From the NCBI GenBank assembly GCA_030603685.1, contig JAUVXG010000016.1, forward strand, positions 1-44,740: a DNA stretch of 44,740 bases, written 5' to 3'. The position numbers were made by a program, and so were the translations under genes. The stretch's first letter is position 1. Each line of letters begins with the position of its first letter. Shown piece by piece: positions 24,020-32,573 of this stretch. This stretch comes from Pleomorphomonas sp. (lineage in GTDB: Bacteria; Pseudomonadota; Alphaproteobacteria; Rhizobiales; Pleomorphomonadaceae). The notes beneath the pieces are model-generated. The model did no database searches, had not been told where the DNA came from, and saw only the letters and a program-made list of their open reading frames with translations.

Positions 24020-24973
24020 TCACAGCTTTCTGAGCATCACCTGCTCGATGGCGTGACTGGTGCTCTTGCGCAGAACGAGGTCGGCCCGAAGTCGGGTCGG
24101 CTGGATGTTCTCGCGAAGGTTGGCGAGGTTGATGCGCGTCCAGAGGCCGACAGCGGTATCCAGCGCCTCCTCTTCCGAGATCTCGGCGTAGCGGCGGAAG
24201 TACGACTGGGGATCGCGGAAGGCGGTCTGTCTCAGGCGCATGAAGCGCTCGACATACCAGCGTTGGAGATCAGCTTCGTCGGCATCGATGTAGATCGAGA
24301 AGTCGAAGAAGTCGGAGACGAAGGGGATGCCGCGCCCGTCGCGCAGCAGCTTCCCGGTCTGGAGGACGTTGAGGCCCTCCAGGATCAGGATGTCCGGCTG
24401 GTCGACGACGATGCGTTCGTCCGGCACGATGTCGTAGACGAGGTGCGAGTAGACCGGCGCCCAGACGTTCGGCTTGCCGGCCTTGATGTCGGTGAGGAAG
24501 GAGAGCAGGGCGGCCCGGTCGTAGCTTTCCGGAAAGCCCTTCTTCTCCATCAGGCCTTCCTCGCGCAGCACGGCGTTCGGAAACAGGAAACCGTCCGTCG
24601 TGACGAGGTCCACCTTGGGCGACGATGGCCAGCGCGACATCATTGCTCTCAGGATGCGTGCCGTCGTAGACTTGCCGACGGCCACCGACCCGGCGATGCC
24701 GATGATGAACGGCTTCTTGGCATCGGTGCGGCCGAAGAAGCGGCGCGTCGAGGAGTGCAGCGTTTGCGCCGATTCGACATAGAGCGACAAGAGCCGCGAC
24801 AGCGGCAGGAAGATGTCCGACACCTCGTCGAGCTGCACCGGGTCGTTGAGCGCGCGCAGGCGGATGACGTCGTCGAGCGACAGCGTCAGGGGCATGCCGG
24901 CCCTGAGTACGGCCCAGTCGGCGCGGGTATAGACTTCGTAAGGCGACAGCGCTTTCCGCACGAACTGTTCCAT
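24020..24973 (-). CDS. coaA: Type I pantothenate kinase
   Basis: A 317-aa prokaryotic type I (CoaA) pantothenate kinase, which phosphorylates pantothenate as the committed step of coenzyme A synthesis. The P-loop is GSVAVGKST at 95-103. [20 protein letters not shown] and the VYSHLVYDI segment hold the pantothenate and Mg2+ contacts, and a [14 protein letters not shown] stretch is typical of the family. Length matches E. coli CoaA (316 aa). It is last in a hisF-hisE-coaA run, a linkage I recall as standard in rhizobia. Confidence 0.96.
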   Translation of the reverse strand: MEQFVRKALSPYEVYTRADWAVLRAGMPLTLSLDDVIRLRALNDPVQLDEVSDIFLPLSRLLSLYVESAQTLHSSTRRFFGRTDAKKPFIIGIAGSVAVGKSTTARILRAMMSRWPSSPKVDLVTTDGFLFPNAVLREEGLMEKKGFPESYDRAALLSFLTDIKAGKPNVWAPVYSHLVYDIVPDERIVVDQPDILILEGLNVLQTGKLLRDGRGIPFVSDFFDFSIYIDADEADLQRWYVERFMRLRQTAFRDPQSYFRRYAEISEEEALDTAVGLWTRINLANLRENIQPTRLRADLVLRKSTSHAIEQVMLRKL

Positions 24974-25070
24974 TCGTCACCATCTCCGGATCGCCCCGGG
25001 CGATCCGCTGATCTCGGATACATGGCGGGATACGGCCGCCGGCTTCGGCCGGCGTGCCATGGTCTTGAGG
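24974..25070 (-). other. hisE-coaA intercistronic region with two hairpins
   Basis: The gap contains GGATCGCC/GGCGATCC (24988-25006, 8-bp stem, CCG loop) just ahead of coaA and CGCCGGC-TTCG-GCCGGCG (25037-25054). Neither has a U-tract on the minus strand. They may be attenuating or processing structures between the his genes and coaA. Confidence 0.4.
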
Positions 25071-25400
25071 TCAGTCGGCCGGTCGGCTGGCCTTTTCCTG
25101 GAGGCCGGATTGGGCCGTGCGGCGCTTGAGCTCGGCCAGCACTTCGTCGAGTGGCACGCCTTTCAGCGCCAGCACCACGACAAGATGATAGAGGAGATCG
25201 GCGCTTTCGTAGGTCAGCGCGTCGGCGTCGCCGTTCACGGCGGCAATCACCGTCTCCACCGCTTCCTCGCCGACTTTCTGGGCTGCCTTGGCGATGCCCT
25301 TGTCGGCCAGCTTGCGCGTGTAGGAGGTGGCGTCGCCGTTCTTGAGGCGATCTGCGACGATCGTTTCGAGATCGGAGAGGGTGAAGGTGCTGTCAGCCAT
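25071..25400 (-). CDS. hisE: Phosphoribosyl-ATP pyrophosphatase HisE
   Basis: A 109-aa stand-alone HisE that removes pyrophosphate from phosphoribosyl-ATP in the second step of histidine synthesis. The fold is an all-alpha MazG-like bundle, with [13 protein letters not shown] (42-54) and [14 protein letters not shown] (65-78) holding the acidic Mg2+ ligands. ATG 25400 is chosen because AGGG lies 9-12 nt upstream. Another ATG at 25409 overlaps the hisF stop as ATGA but has no room for a ribosome site. Confidence 0.95.
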   Translation of the reverse strand: MADSTFTLSDLETIVADRLKNGDATSYTRKLADKGIAKAAQKVGEEAVETVIAAVNGDADALTYESADLLYHLVVVLALKGVPLDEVLAELKRRTAQSGLQEKASRPAD

Positions 25401-25405
25401 GCCGA

Positions 25406-26182
25406 TCATCCCTGGAGGCGGACGGGAACGCCGGCCGCGGCGAGATGCGCCTTGGCCTCGCCGATTGTGAAGGTACCGAAGTGAAAGATCGAGGCGGCGA
25501 GCACCGCGCCGGCATGGCCGTCGCGAATCCCCTCGACGAGATGGTCCAGCGTGCCGACGCCGCCCGAGGCGATGACCGGCACCGATACCGCGTCGGCAAT
25601 GGTGCGGGTCAGCTCGAGGTCGAAGCCGATCTTGGTGCCGTCGCGGTCCATCGAGGTGAGCAGGATTTCGCCGGCTCCCAGCGAGACGACTTCCTGCGCG
25701 TACTCGACGGCATCGATGCCGGTGGCCTGTCGCCCGCCATGGGTGAACACCTCCCAGTGCGCCTTGCCGTCGTCCGAGGAGACGCGCTTGGCGTCGATGG
25801 CGACGACGATGCACTGGTTGCCGAACTTCTCCGAGGCGCGGCGAACGAGGTCGCGGACGCGGACGGCGGCCGACATGATCGACGCCTTGTCGGCGCCGGC
25901 CAGCAGCAGTTCCCGGATGTCTTCGACGGACCGGACGCCGCCGCCCACCGTCACCGGCATGAAGCAGCGCTCCGCCGTACGACGAACGACATCGAGAATG
26001 GTGCCGCGATTCTCGTGGCTCGCGGTGATGTCCAGGAAACAGAGTTCGTCGGCGCCGGCCGCATCATAGGCGGCGGCGGCCTCGACCGGGTCGCCGGCGT
26101 CGATGAGGTCGACGAAGTTGACCCCCTTGACCACCCGGCCGTCCTTGACGTCGAGACAGGGGATGACACGTGCTTTGAGCAT
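25406..26182 (-). CDS. hisF: Imidazole glycerol phosphate synthase subunit HisF
   Basis: The cyclase subunit (258 aa) that joins ammonia from HisH to PRFAR, producing imidazole glycerol phosphate and AICAR. It is a (beta/alpha)8 barrel with the catalytic aspartates Asp11 (PCLDVKDG) and Asp130 (VVAIDAKR), and phosphate-binding GGGVRS and ASGGVG loops. It is upstream of hisE by a few bases. Its partner hisH and hisA, normally just upstream in rhizobia, are absent; a 414-bp non-coding gap and a chemoreceptor gene are there instead. Confidence 0.97.
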   Translation of the reverse strand: MLKARVIPCLDVKDGRVVKGVNFVDLIDAGDPVEAAAAYDAAGADELCFLDITASHENRGTILDVVRRTAERCFMPVTVGGGVRSVEDIRELLLAGADKASIMSAAVRVRDLVRRASEKFGNQCIVVAIDAKRVSSDDGKAHWEVFTHGGRQATGIDAVEYAQEVVSLGAGEILLTSMDRDGTKIGFDLELTRTIADAVSVPVIASGGVGTLDHLVEGIRDGHAGAVLAASIFHFGTFTIGEAKAHLAAAGVPVRLQG

Positions 26183-26596
26183 TGGGGGTCACCACGATTG
26201 AAATGCGCCCATTTCTTATACGGCTCCACGAACGGATGCCAGTCCCATGGCGCCGAACAGGTTTGCGATGGGCGGGAGGCGACGAAGACGCTCCTGTGCG
26301 CGTGGAAAGCCGCCGCATCGGTCGTCGGCCATCATCGGAAGACTTGGTCGCGCTCAGAGCGCAGCCCATCAAGAATATGCAGCCTCAAGTAGAACATTTT
26401 ACTTATAGGGAGTTTGCGCGGTTTAAACGCTCCGTAAATAAATGCTCAATTAATTAAGGTGGATGGATGATTTCGCGGCAATCGGGCCGCAAGGTTTTCT
26501 AGGTTGTCGCCGCTGTATGCACCTTGCATGCTTTCTTTGTTCTTGAAGGCAAGCATTTGGTGATGCCGGTCAGCAAAGAGGGTAGGAGCGAGGATC
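26183..26596. other. Divergent intergenic region, no gene seen
   Basis: This 414-bp gap lies between hisF (minus) and the soluble chemoreceptor (plus). The half next to hisF is GC-rich and shows no coding frame, and no HisA-like remnant was recognised. The half next to the chemoreceptor is AT-rich (about 26380-26460, including TTTAAAC and TTAATTAA), as a promoter would be. An imperfect leader hairpin (CACC...ATGCTT with AAGCAT...GGTG, about 26519-26562) precedes the chemoreceptor ribosome site GAGGATC. Confidence 0.55.
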
Positions 26597-28072
26597 ATGT
26601 GGCCCTTTTCAACTCATGAGGCTGCGGTGCTTGCCGCTCTCGATCGTTCCCTGGCGGTCATCGAGTTCGATCCGACCGGAAAGATCCTGACCGCGAATGC
26701 CAACTTCCTGAAGGTCATGGGGTATGAGCTTGCCGACATCGTAGGCATGCATCATTCCCTGTTCGTCGATCCCGCAGAGGTCCAGAGCCCTGCCTACGCC
26801 TCTTTCTGGCGCGAACTTCAGTCCGGCCGCTTCATGTCGGCCGAGTTCCGCCGCATCGCCAAGGGAGGGCGCTCCGTCTGGATCCAGGGCACGTACAACC
26901 CTCTGCTGGACAAGTCCGGCAAGGTCTACCGCGTGGTCAAGTTCGCAACGGACGTCACCGATCGCAAGCTGGAGGACGTGAAGGTCCAGGGGCAGATTGC
27001 TGCCATCAACCGTGCCCAGGCCGTCATTTCCTTCGAACCGGATGGAACGATCATCGAGGCCAACGAGAACTTCGAAAAGGCGCTCGGGTACAAGCTCGTG
27101 GACATCGTCGGCAAGCATCATTCCATGTTCGTCACGCCCGAGGAACGCAACAGCCCGTCCTACAAGAAGTTCTGGGATGATCTTCGCGCCGGCCAGTTCA
27201 AGTCCGACGAGTTCCACCGGATCGGCAAGGGACACCGTGACGTTTTCCTGCAGGCGACCTACAATCCGATCTTCGACGGCACCGGCCGGCTCGTCCGCGT
27301 CACCAAGTTCGCGACCGATATCACAGCCGTCATGGAACGGCGGCGCAAGCGGCAAGCCGCTCAGGCCGAAATCAACCGCGAACTGGCCGAAGTGGCCGAC
27401 ATGATTGCCCGTTCGAACGCCGAGGCGGCGGGCGCCAACTCGACGGCGGGAATCACCGCCTCGAACGTCCAGACGGTTGCGGCCGGCGCCGAGGAGCTCG
27501 TGTCGTCCGTCGGCGAAATCAGCCGTCAGGTGAGCGTCGCGCTGTCGGTTTCGCAGGAGGCCGTGACGCAGGCCGAGTCCGCCACCCAGGTGGTGTCGGG
27601 TCTGGCGACAGCGGCGCAGAAGATCGACCAGGTGGTCGAACTCATCAACACCATTGCCGGCCAGACCAACCTTCTGGCGCTGAACGCCACCATCGAGGCG
27701 GCGCGGGCCGGCGAAATGGGCAAGGGCTTCGCGGTCGTCGCGCAGGAAGTGAAGCAGCTGGCCGCTCAGACCTCGAAGGCGACGGAAGAGATCGCCAGCG
27801 AGATCGCGGCGGTGCAGACCATCTCGTCCAAGGCGGTGCAGTCCATCGACGGCATAACCGCCATCATCACCCGCATCAACGAGGTCTCCTCATCGATCGC
27901 CACGGCCGTCGAAGAGCAGGCTGCGGTGACGCAGAACATGTCCGGCAGCATGCATACCGCTGCGAGCGGCGTCGAGGATATCGCCAAGGCGCTGGCCGAC
28001 ATCAGCAGCTCGACGCAATCGATCGACGAGGCGGCCAACAAGCTGCAGAAGGCAGCGGCAACGCTCGCCTGA
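26597..28072 (+). CDS. Soluble chemoreceptor with two PAS domains
   Basis: A 491-aa cytoplasmic methyl-accepting chemotaxis protein without transmembrane helices. It has two consecutive PAS domains (about 10-122 and 132-244), then a linker and the signalling hairpin (about 270-491) with the tip motif [20 protein letters not shown]. The PAS pair is a clear tandem duplication: [14 protein letters not shown] and [31 protein letters not shown] and [27 protein letters not shown] and [10 protein letters not shown]. Paired HH in each PAS suggests possible haem or flavin-type sensing (energy/aerotaxis), though no haem ligand is certain. GAGGATC precedes the ATG. Confidence 0.93.
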   Translation: MWPFSTHEAAVLAALDRSLAVIEFDPTGKILTANANFLKVMGYELADIVGMHHSLFVDPAEVQSPAYASFWRELQSGRFMSAEFRRIAKGGRSVWIQGTYNPLLDKSGKVYRVVKFATDVTDRKLEDVKVQGQIAAINRAQAVISFEPDGTIIEANENFEKALGYKLVDIVGKHHSMFVTPEERNSPSYKKFWDDLRAGQFKSDEFHRIGKGHRDVFLQATYNPIFDGTGRLVRVTKFATDITAVMERRRKRQAAQAEINRELAEVADMIARSNAEAAGANSTAGITASNVQTVAAGAEELVSSVGEISRQVSVALSVSQEAVTQAESATQVVSGLATAAQKIDQVVELINTIAGQTNLLALNATIEAARAGEMGKGFAVVAQEVKQLAAQTSKATEEIASEIAAVQTISSKAVQSIDGITAIITRINEVSSSIATAVEEQAAVTQNMSGSMHTAASGVEDIAKALADISSSTQSIDEAANKLQKAAATLA

Positions 28073-28098
28073 TCATCGCTCTCAAATCGCCGGAAGCC

Positions 28099-28130
28099 GC
28101 CCCGTCGCCGCTGGTGACGGGGCGCTTTCG
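28099..28130 (+). terminator. Rho-independent terminator after the soluble chemoreceptor
   Basis: GCCCCGTC (28099-28106) pairs with GACGGGGC (28116-28123), and the stem extends inward to a 3-nt loop. It is followed by GCTTTCG. It stands between the chemoreceptor stop and the 3' end of the convergent SDR gene. Confidence 0.75.
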
Positions 28131-28131
28131 T

Positions 28132-29004
28132 TCAGCGCCAGGTTCCCTCCGCCCACATGCGCGCGAAGGCGGCCCGGTAGTCCGGGTAGGCATAGGCGAG
28201 CCCGAGTTCGGACGTGCTCTTGAAATTGGCCACCCGCTTGTTCTCGCCATAGAAGCTGCGGGCCATGGGGGAGAGGTCCGCCGTCTCGAAATCCTGCTCC
28301 GGGGGAGGTTCCACGCCCATCAGTTCGGCGGCATAGGCGACGACATCCTGCGGTGGCGCCGGTTCGTCGTCCGTGATGTTGAAAAGACCGCCGGCGCCTG
28401 TCGCAAAGACCCGCTCCACGCCGGCGGCTATGTCTTCGACATGGATGCGGTTGAACACCTGTCCGGGCTTGACGAGGCGCCGGGCGCTGCCTTCGGCAAG
28501 GTTGACGAGCCCATTGCGGCCGGGGCCGTAAATGCCGGAAAGGCGCAGCACGGCGACCGGCACACCGGCCTTCTCGCCGAAGGACAGCCACTGGTCTTCC
28601 GCCTTCACTCGGGCGAGAGATCGGGCGCTTCTGGGCCGGCATTCGGACGTCTCGTCCACCCAGGCGCCATCATGGTCGCCATAGACGCCGACCGTCGAAA
28701 GGTAGGCGACGGAGACGAGCGATTTCTCGGCGGCGAGCGCCTCGGCAAGCACGGGCAACACTCGGTCGCCGCCGTCTTGCCCCTCGGCGGGGGCGATGGA
28801 GACGAGAAGGTGCGTGATGCCGGACAGGGCAGGCTTCAGGGCTTCGGCAGCCTCCGGCGATCCGTCGAAGAGGTGCATCTCGGCGAGTGGAGCCAAGGCG
28901 GCGGCCTTTGCCGCGGAACGGGTCGTGCCGACCGCTTGCTCGGGCGAGAGGCGGCGCAACGCCGCCTTGGCGCTATAGCCGAGGCCGAAGGCCATGAGCT
29001 TCAT
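28132..29004 (-). CDS. NAD-dependent epimerase/dehydratase-like (extended SDR) protein, YeeZ-like
   Basis: A 290-aa Rossmann protein. It starts MKLMAFGLGYSAKAAL, a shortened G-x-G-x-x-A motif at residues 7-12 rather than the classic TGxxGxxG. It contains YLSTVGVYGDHDG (with the Ser/Thr and Tyr region), LRLSGIYGPGRN and FNRIHVEDIA, all hallmarks of atypical extended SDRs such as E. coli YeeZ. The usual YxxxK is weak (LARVKAEDQW), so catalysis is uncertain. ATG 29004 is supported by AGGAG 8 nt upstream. It is divergent from hslV and convergent with the chemoreceptor. Function unknown. Confidence 0.83.
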   Translation of the reverse strand: MKLMAFGLGYSAKAALRRLSPEQAVGTTRSAAKAAALAPLAEMHLFDGSPEAAEALKPALSGITHLLVSIAPAEGQDGGDRVLPVLAEALAAEKSLVSVAYLSTVGVYGDHDGAWVDETSECRPRSARSLARVKAEDQWLSFGEKAGVPVAVLRLSGIYGPGRNGLVNLAEGSARRLVKPGQVFNRIHVEDIAAGVERVFATGAGGLFNITDDEPAPPQDVVAYAAELMGVEPPPEQDFETADLSPMARSFYGENKRVANFKSTSELGLAYAYPDYRAAFARMWAEGTWR

Positions 29005-29067
29005 CGGACGATCTCCTGAGGGTCGGAACGGTGTCGGAACCGTGATGTGGGCATTGCCAGAGGCAAG

Positions 29068-29100
29068 TTGCATAAAGGCATTTCCGTCCTACATAAAGGC
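29068..29100 (+). promoter_or_regulatory. Possible hslVU promoter with a direct repeat
   Basis: TTGCAT (29068-29073), 16 nt, then TACATA (29090-29095) resembles a -35/-10 pair reading toward hslV. CATAAAGGC occurs twice (29071-29079 and 29092-29100), exactly 21 bp apart, overlapping both elements. A small dyad TTGCC-AGA-GGCAA (29054-29066) precedes it. A heat-shock sigma is expected to read hslVU, but the match to an RpoH promoter is poor. Confidence 0.3.
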
Positions 29101-29159
29101 GTCATTCAGGGACGGTTCCCACGCTTCGGGTGGTTGGCCGTTGCCACAAGGAGCATCTC

Positions 29160-29717
29160 ATGATGGAACACACCAACCCGTCCACCTGGTACGGCACCAC
29201 CATCGTATCGGTCCGCAAGGACGGCAAGGTGGTGATCGCAGGTGACGGACAGGTCACGCTCGGCGCCACCGTGATCAAGCACACGGCGCGCAAGGTGCGG
29301 CCGCTCGGGCGCGGCGACGTGATCGCCGGTTTTGCTGGCGCCACCGCTGACGCCTTCACACTGTTCGAGCGGCTGGAAGCCAAGCTGGAACAGTATCCCG
29401 GCCAGTTGATGCGCGCTTGCGTCGAGCTTGCCAAGGACTGGCGTACCGACCGCTATCTGCGCCGTCTCGAGGCGATGATGATCGTCGCCGACGCCAACGT
29501 GACGCTGGTTCTGACCGGCACGGGCGACGTGCTCGAACCCGAGGGCGGCATCGCTGGCATCGGCTCGGGCGGCACCTATGCGCTCGCCGCCGCGCGCGCT
29601 CTCTCCGACAGCGGCCACGACGCCGAGACCATTGCCCGCAAGGCTATGAAGATCGCCGCCGACATCTGCGTCTACACCAACGAGAACGTCGTCGTCGAAA
29701 GCCTTCCCAAGGCCTGA
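29160..29717 (+). CDS. hslV: ATP-dependent protease proteolytic subunit HslV (ClpQ)
   Basis: The 185-aa proteasome-beta-like peptidase of the HslVU protease, which degrades misfolded and regulatory proteins. The mature enzyme begins at the threonine nucleophile in GTTIVSVRK (Thr13 here), so a 12-residue propeptide must be removed; E. coli has only the initiator Met. Also visible are the catalytic-site GDGQVTLG and the [15 protein letters not shown] block. AAGGAG lies 6 nt before ATG 29160 and 9 nt before a second ATG at 29163, so either could be used. It precedes hslU by 66 bp. Confidence 0.95.
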   Translation: MMEHTNPSTWYGTTIVSVRKDGKVVIAGDGQVTLGATVIKHTARKVRPLGRGDVIAGFAGATADAFTLFERLEAKLEQYPGQLMRACVELAKDWRTDRYLRRLEAMMIVADANVTLVLTGTGDVLEPEGGIAGIGSGGTYALAAARALSDSGHDAETIARKAMKIAADICVYTNENVVVESLPKA

Positions 29718-29783
29718 GTTCCATCCCTCCGGATCGCTGGCCCCCGCGCGCCACTCCGGATCGCTCCACCCGAGGATAAAGTC

Positions 29784-31079
29784 ATGCCCGATTTCTCGCC
29801 CCGCGAAATCGTCTCCGAACTCGACCGTCACATCGTCGGCCAGAAGGACGCCAAGCGCGCCGTCGCCATCGCGCTGCGCAACCGCTGGCGCCGCCTTCAG
29901 CTCGACCCCTCGCTGCGCGAGGAGGTGCTGCCCAAGAACATCCTGATGATCGGCCCCACCGGTGTCGGCAAGACGGAAATCTCCCGTCGCCTCGCCCGGC
30001 TCGCCAATGCGCCCTTCGTCAAGGTCGAGGCCACCAAGTTCACCGAAATCGGCTACGTCGGCCGTGACGTCGAGCAGATCGTCCGCGATCTTCTCGAGGT
30101 CGGTATCTCGCTCGTGCGGACGCAGCGACGCAAGGACGTCGAGGCGAAGGCCCATCTCGCCGCCGAGGAGCGGGTGCTCGATGCGCTGGTCGGCACCTCG
30201 TCCAGTCCGTCGACGCGTGATGCCTTCCGCAAGAAGCTGCGGTCCGGCGAACTCGACGACAGGGAAATCGAGGTCGAGCTGACCGCCACCGGCAGTCCGG
30301 GCGGCATGGAGATCCCCGGCATGCCGGGGGGACAGGTGATCAACCTCTCCGAGATGATGCAGAAGATGATGGGTGGCGTGAAGAAGACCCGCCGCGTCTC
30401 CGTCAAGGACAGCCACGACCTGCTCACCGCCGAGGAGGCCGACAAGCTGATCGATCAGGACAAGATCGTCGCCGAGGCGATCGAGTCGGTCGAGAACAAC
30501 GGCATCGTCTTCCTCGACGAGATCGACAAGATCTGCGCCAAGGACGGGCGCGACGGCTCGGTATCTCGCGAAGGCGTGCAGCGCGATCTTCTGCCGCTCA
30601 TCGAAGGCACGACGGTGTCGACGAAGCACGGCTCGGTGAAGACCGACCATATCCTGTTCATCGCATCCGGCGCCTTCCACGTCGCCAAGCCGTCGGACCT
30701 TCTACCCGAGCTTCAGGGGCGACTGCCGATCCGCGTCGAGCTGAAGCCGCTCGACAAGGACGATTTCCGCCGCATCCTGACCGAGCCGCAGGCCAGCCTC
30801 ATCAAGCAGTATGTGGCGCTGATGCAGACGGAGGGCGTGACGCTCGCCTTCACCGACGACGCCATCGACGCCATCGCCGAGATCGCCGTCCACGTCAACG
30901 CCACCGTCGAGAACATCGGCGCCCGGCGCCTGCAGACCGTGCTCGAGCGCATTCTCGACGATATCTCCTTCTCGGCCCCCGACAGGTCTGGCGAAGAGAT
31001 CACCGTCGACGGGGCCGCCGTCAGGGCAGCGCTGGGAGACCTCGCGAACAACACCGACCTCAGCCGTTTCATCCTCTGA
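29784..31079 (+). CDS. hslU: ATP-dependent protease ATPase subunit HslU (ClpY)
   Basis: The 431-aa AAA+ unfoldase of HslVU. Walker [10 protein letters not shown] is at 57-65, the pore loop GYVGRD at 90-95, an intermediate (I) domain at about 110-235, Walker [10 protein letters not shown] at about 246-254, and sensor-2 [10 protein letters not shown] near 390. The C-terminal DLSRFIL is the tail that docks into HslV and opens its active sites. It forms an operon with hslV. The spacer between them holds a 12-bp direct repeat (CTCCGGATCGCT at 29727 and 29754). Confidence 0.97.
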   Translation: MPDFSPREIVSELDRHIVGQKDAKRAVAIALRNRWRRLQLDPSLREEVLPKNILMIGPTGVGKTEISRRLARLANAPFVKVEATKFTEIGYVGRDVEQIVRDLLEVGISLVRTQRRKDVEAKAHLAAEERVLDALVGTSSSPSTRDAFRKKLRSGELDDREIEVELTATGSPGGMEIPGMPGGQVINLSEMMQKMMGGVKKTRRVSVKDSHDLLTAEEADKLIDQDKIVAEAIESVENNGIVFLDEIDKICAKDGRDGSVSREGVQRDLLPLIEGTTVSTKHGSVKTDHILFIASGAFHVAKPSDLLPELQGRLPIRVELKPLDKDDFRRILTEPQASLIKQYVALMQTEGVTLAFTDDAIDAIAEIAVHVNATVENIGARRLQTVLERILDDISFSAPDRSGEEITVDGAAVRAALGDLANNTDLSRFIL

Positions 31080-31088
31080 GGCATGCTT

Positions 31089-31117
31089 CCGGGAGAGAGC
31101 CGCGTGCTCTTTCCCGG
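31089..31117 (+). terminator. Stem-loop after hslU, probable terminator
   Basis: CCGGGAGAGAGC (31089-31100) pairs with GCTCTTTCCCGG (31106-31117) through one G-T pair, with a 5-nt loop, 10 nt after the hslU stop. No U-tract follows, so it may act as a 3'-end protector or a Rho-assisted terminator. Confidence 0.55.
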
Positions 31118-31424
31118 AGGAATCCGACCCGTCTAGCCCCCGGCAATGCACGGTCCGGCCGTGTCCTGGCGCATCGAATGGTTCTGAACCGCAAGTTTCT
31201 TGTTGTTCTGAAGGGTTTTGCGTATATCGTTTCAACGAGATCGGTCGCATCAATGGAACTGATCGGTCGGCCGCTCGCCGGGGGGCATGGGTGGTCGACT
31301 TCCGGGCGACGCTTGCCGGTTCCTGACCGGTGGGCGTCGTGCGGATTTGGGTTGCGATCTCGGGAAGAGAGACGCCGTTGTCCCTCGTCAGTACAGCCGG
31401 CTATCCGGCGCATCGGACGGACAG
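31118..31424. other. Intergenic region before the LacI-type gene, no gene seen
   Basis: This 307-bp region has no convincing open frame. A short AT-richer stretch, TTTCTTGTTGTTCTGAAGGGTTTTGCGTATATCG (quoted in part), at about 31196-31230 could hold a promoter with TATATC as -10. GATCGGTCG occurs twice (31239-31247, 31261-31269), 22 bp apart. No symmetrical LacI-type operator was found. Confidence 0.4.
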
Positions 31425-32507
31425 ATGGGTGAAAGTTCAACTCCGCACAACAAGACCGTGAAACTGGCCGACGTGGCGCGGGCCGCCGGTGTCAGCCAGG
31501 GAACGGTATCCAACGTCTTCAACCGACCCGGCCTGGTTTCCGAGCAGCTGCGCGAGCGGGTCGAGGAAGCGGCGAGATCCCTGGGCTATCGCGGCCCCGA
31601 TCCGCGCGGTCGCCTGCTCAGGGCCGGCCGCGTCAACGCCATCGGCGTGGTGACCGTCGGGCCTCTCAATTGTTTCTTCGACGACCAATACACTCGCCTG
31701 TTCCTGTCCGGCGTGGCCAGGGCCTGCGAAGCGCGCGGCGCCGGCATTTCGCTGGTGTCGGCGGTTGACGACGAGATCGCCGCCTGGAACATCCGAACGG
31801 CTCTCGTCGACGGTTTCATTCTCAACTGCCTCAATGAAGGCAACATGCTGGTCGAACTGGCCAAGAAGCGCGGCCTGCCGTTCGTGGCGGTGGACTTCCC
31901 GGTCGGTCCCGGCTTCGACGTCGTCCGGATCGACGACTATCGTGGCGCCCGCGAGGCGGCCCAGCACCTGCTTGATCTCGGTCATCGGCATTTTGCCGTC
32001 TTCACCTTCGAGACCGAGAAGGAAGTGCGCGTCGGTTTCGTCGACGACGTTCGGGCCGAGCGGGCCTCCTTCGAGGTGGTGCGTCGACGCCTGACAGGCT
32101 ACCGCGATGCGTTCAGGGCTGCCGGACTGCCGCCACAGCCGGTGTTCGAGACCGGGTCCGAGTTCGATGGCGTGTGTGCCGGTGTCGATGCCGTGCTCGC
32201 CGCCAACCCGGACACCACAGCCTTTGTCTGCACCTCCGACCGCGTGGCGCTCCACGTCATTGCCTATCTGCGCTCGCTCGGGCGCAAGGTTCCCGAGGAC
32301 TTCTCGGTGATCGGCTTCGACGGCATTGAGGAAGCGGCCAGCTCCATTCCGCCGCTGACCACCATTTATCAGCCGGCCATCGGCAAGGGCGAGGCGGCCG
32401 TCGAGCTCATCCTCGGCGACAAATCCGACGATGTCGGTGGGCGCGTGGTCGAACTCCCGATCGAGCTGATACGCGGCGCATCCACATCGTCGCCGCGCGC
32501 GACGTGA
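31425..32507 (+). CDS. LacI-family transcriptional regulator
   Basis: A 360-aa regulator with the LacI DNA-binding headpiece at about 9-58 (KLADVARAAGVSQGTVSNVFNRP, then the hinge helix EEAARSLGYR) and a periplasmic-binding-protein-like effector domain (about 70-345) with the FVAVDFPVG, HLLDLGHRHFAVF and PEDFSVIGFDGIEEA segments. Members of this type respond to sugars or nucleosides. ATG 31425 is chosen because the protein then starts just before the HTH, although a frame runs upstream to 31287. It has its own terminator and no sugar operon beside it, so targets are likely elsewhere or the convergent aldo/keto reductase. Confidence 0.92.
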   Translation: MGESSTPHNKTVKLADVARAAGVSQGTVSNVFNRPGLVSEQLRERVEEAARSLGYRGPDPRGRLLRAGRVNAIGVVTVGPLNCFFDDQYTRLFLSGVARACEARGAGISLVSAVDDEIAAWNIRTALVDGFILNCLNEGNMLVELAKKRGLPFVAVDFPVGPGFDVVRIDDYRGAREAAQHLLDLGHRHFAVFTFETEKEVRVGFVDDVRAERASFEVVRRRLTGYRDAFRAAGLPPQPVFETGSEFDGVCAGVDAVLAANPDTTAFVCTSDRVALHVIAYLRSLGRKVPEDFSVIGFDGIEEAASSIPPLTTIYQPAIGKGEAAVELILGDKSDDVGGRVVELPIELIRGASTSSPRAT

Positions 32508-32529
32508 CGCATAGGGTTCGTTTGCATTG

Positions 32530-32569
32530 CACCGCCGGTGAGCCAGCCTCACCGGCGGTGTCGTCTTTT
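32530..32569 (+). terminator. Rho-independent terminator of the LacI-type gene
   Basis: A perfect 13-bp stem CACCGCCGGTGAG/CTCACCGGCGGTG (32530-32542 with 32548-32560) and a 5-nt loop, followed on the plus strand by TCGTCTTTT. On the minus strand there is no U-tract, so it serves the LacI-type gene rather than the convergent aldo/keto reductase. Confidence 0.88.
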
Positions 32570-32573
32570 CCGG

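Noticed and set aside
29727-29765. Direct repeat CTCCGGATCGCT in the hslV-hslU spacer
   Set aside because: Could be chance or a small local duplication; no structure or known element is associated, so it is only noted under hslU.
31239-31269. GATCGGTCG repeated 22 bp apart before the LacI gene
   Set aside because: Nine-base GC repeats of this kind are expected by chance; no palindrome typical of LacI-type sites.
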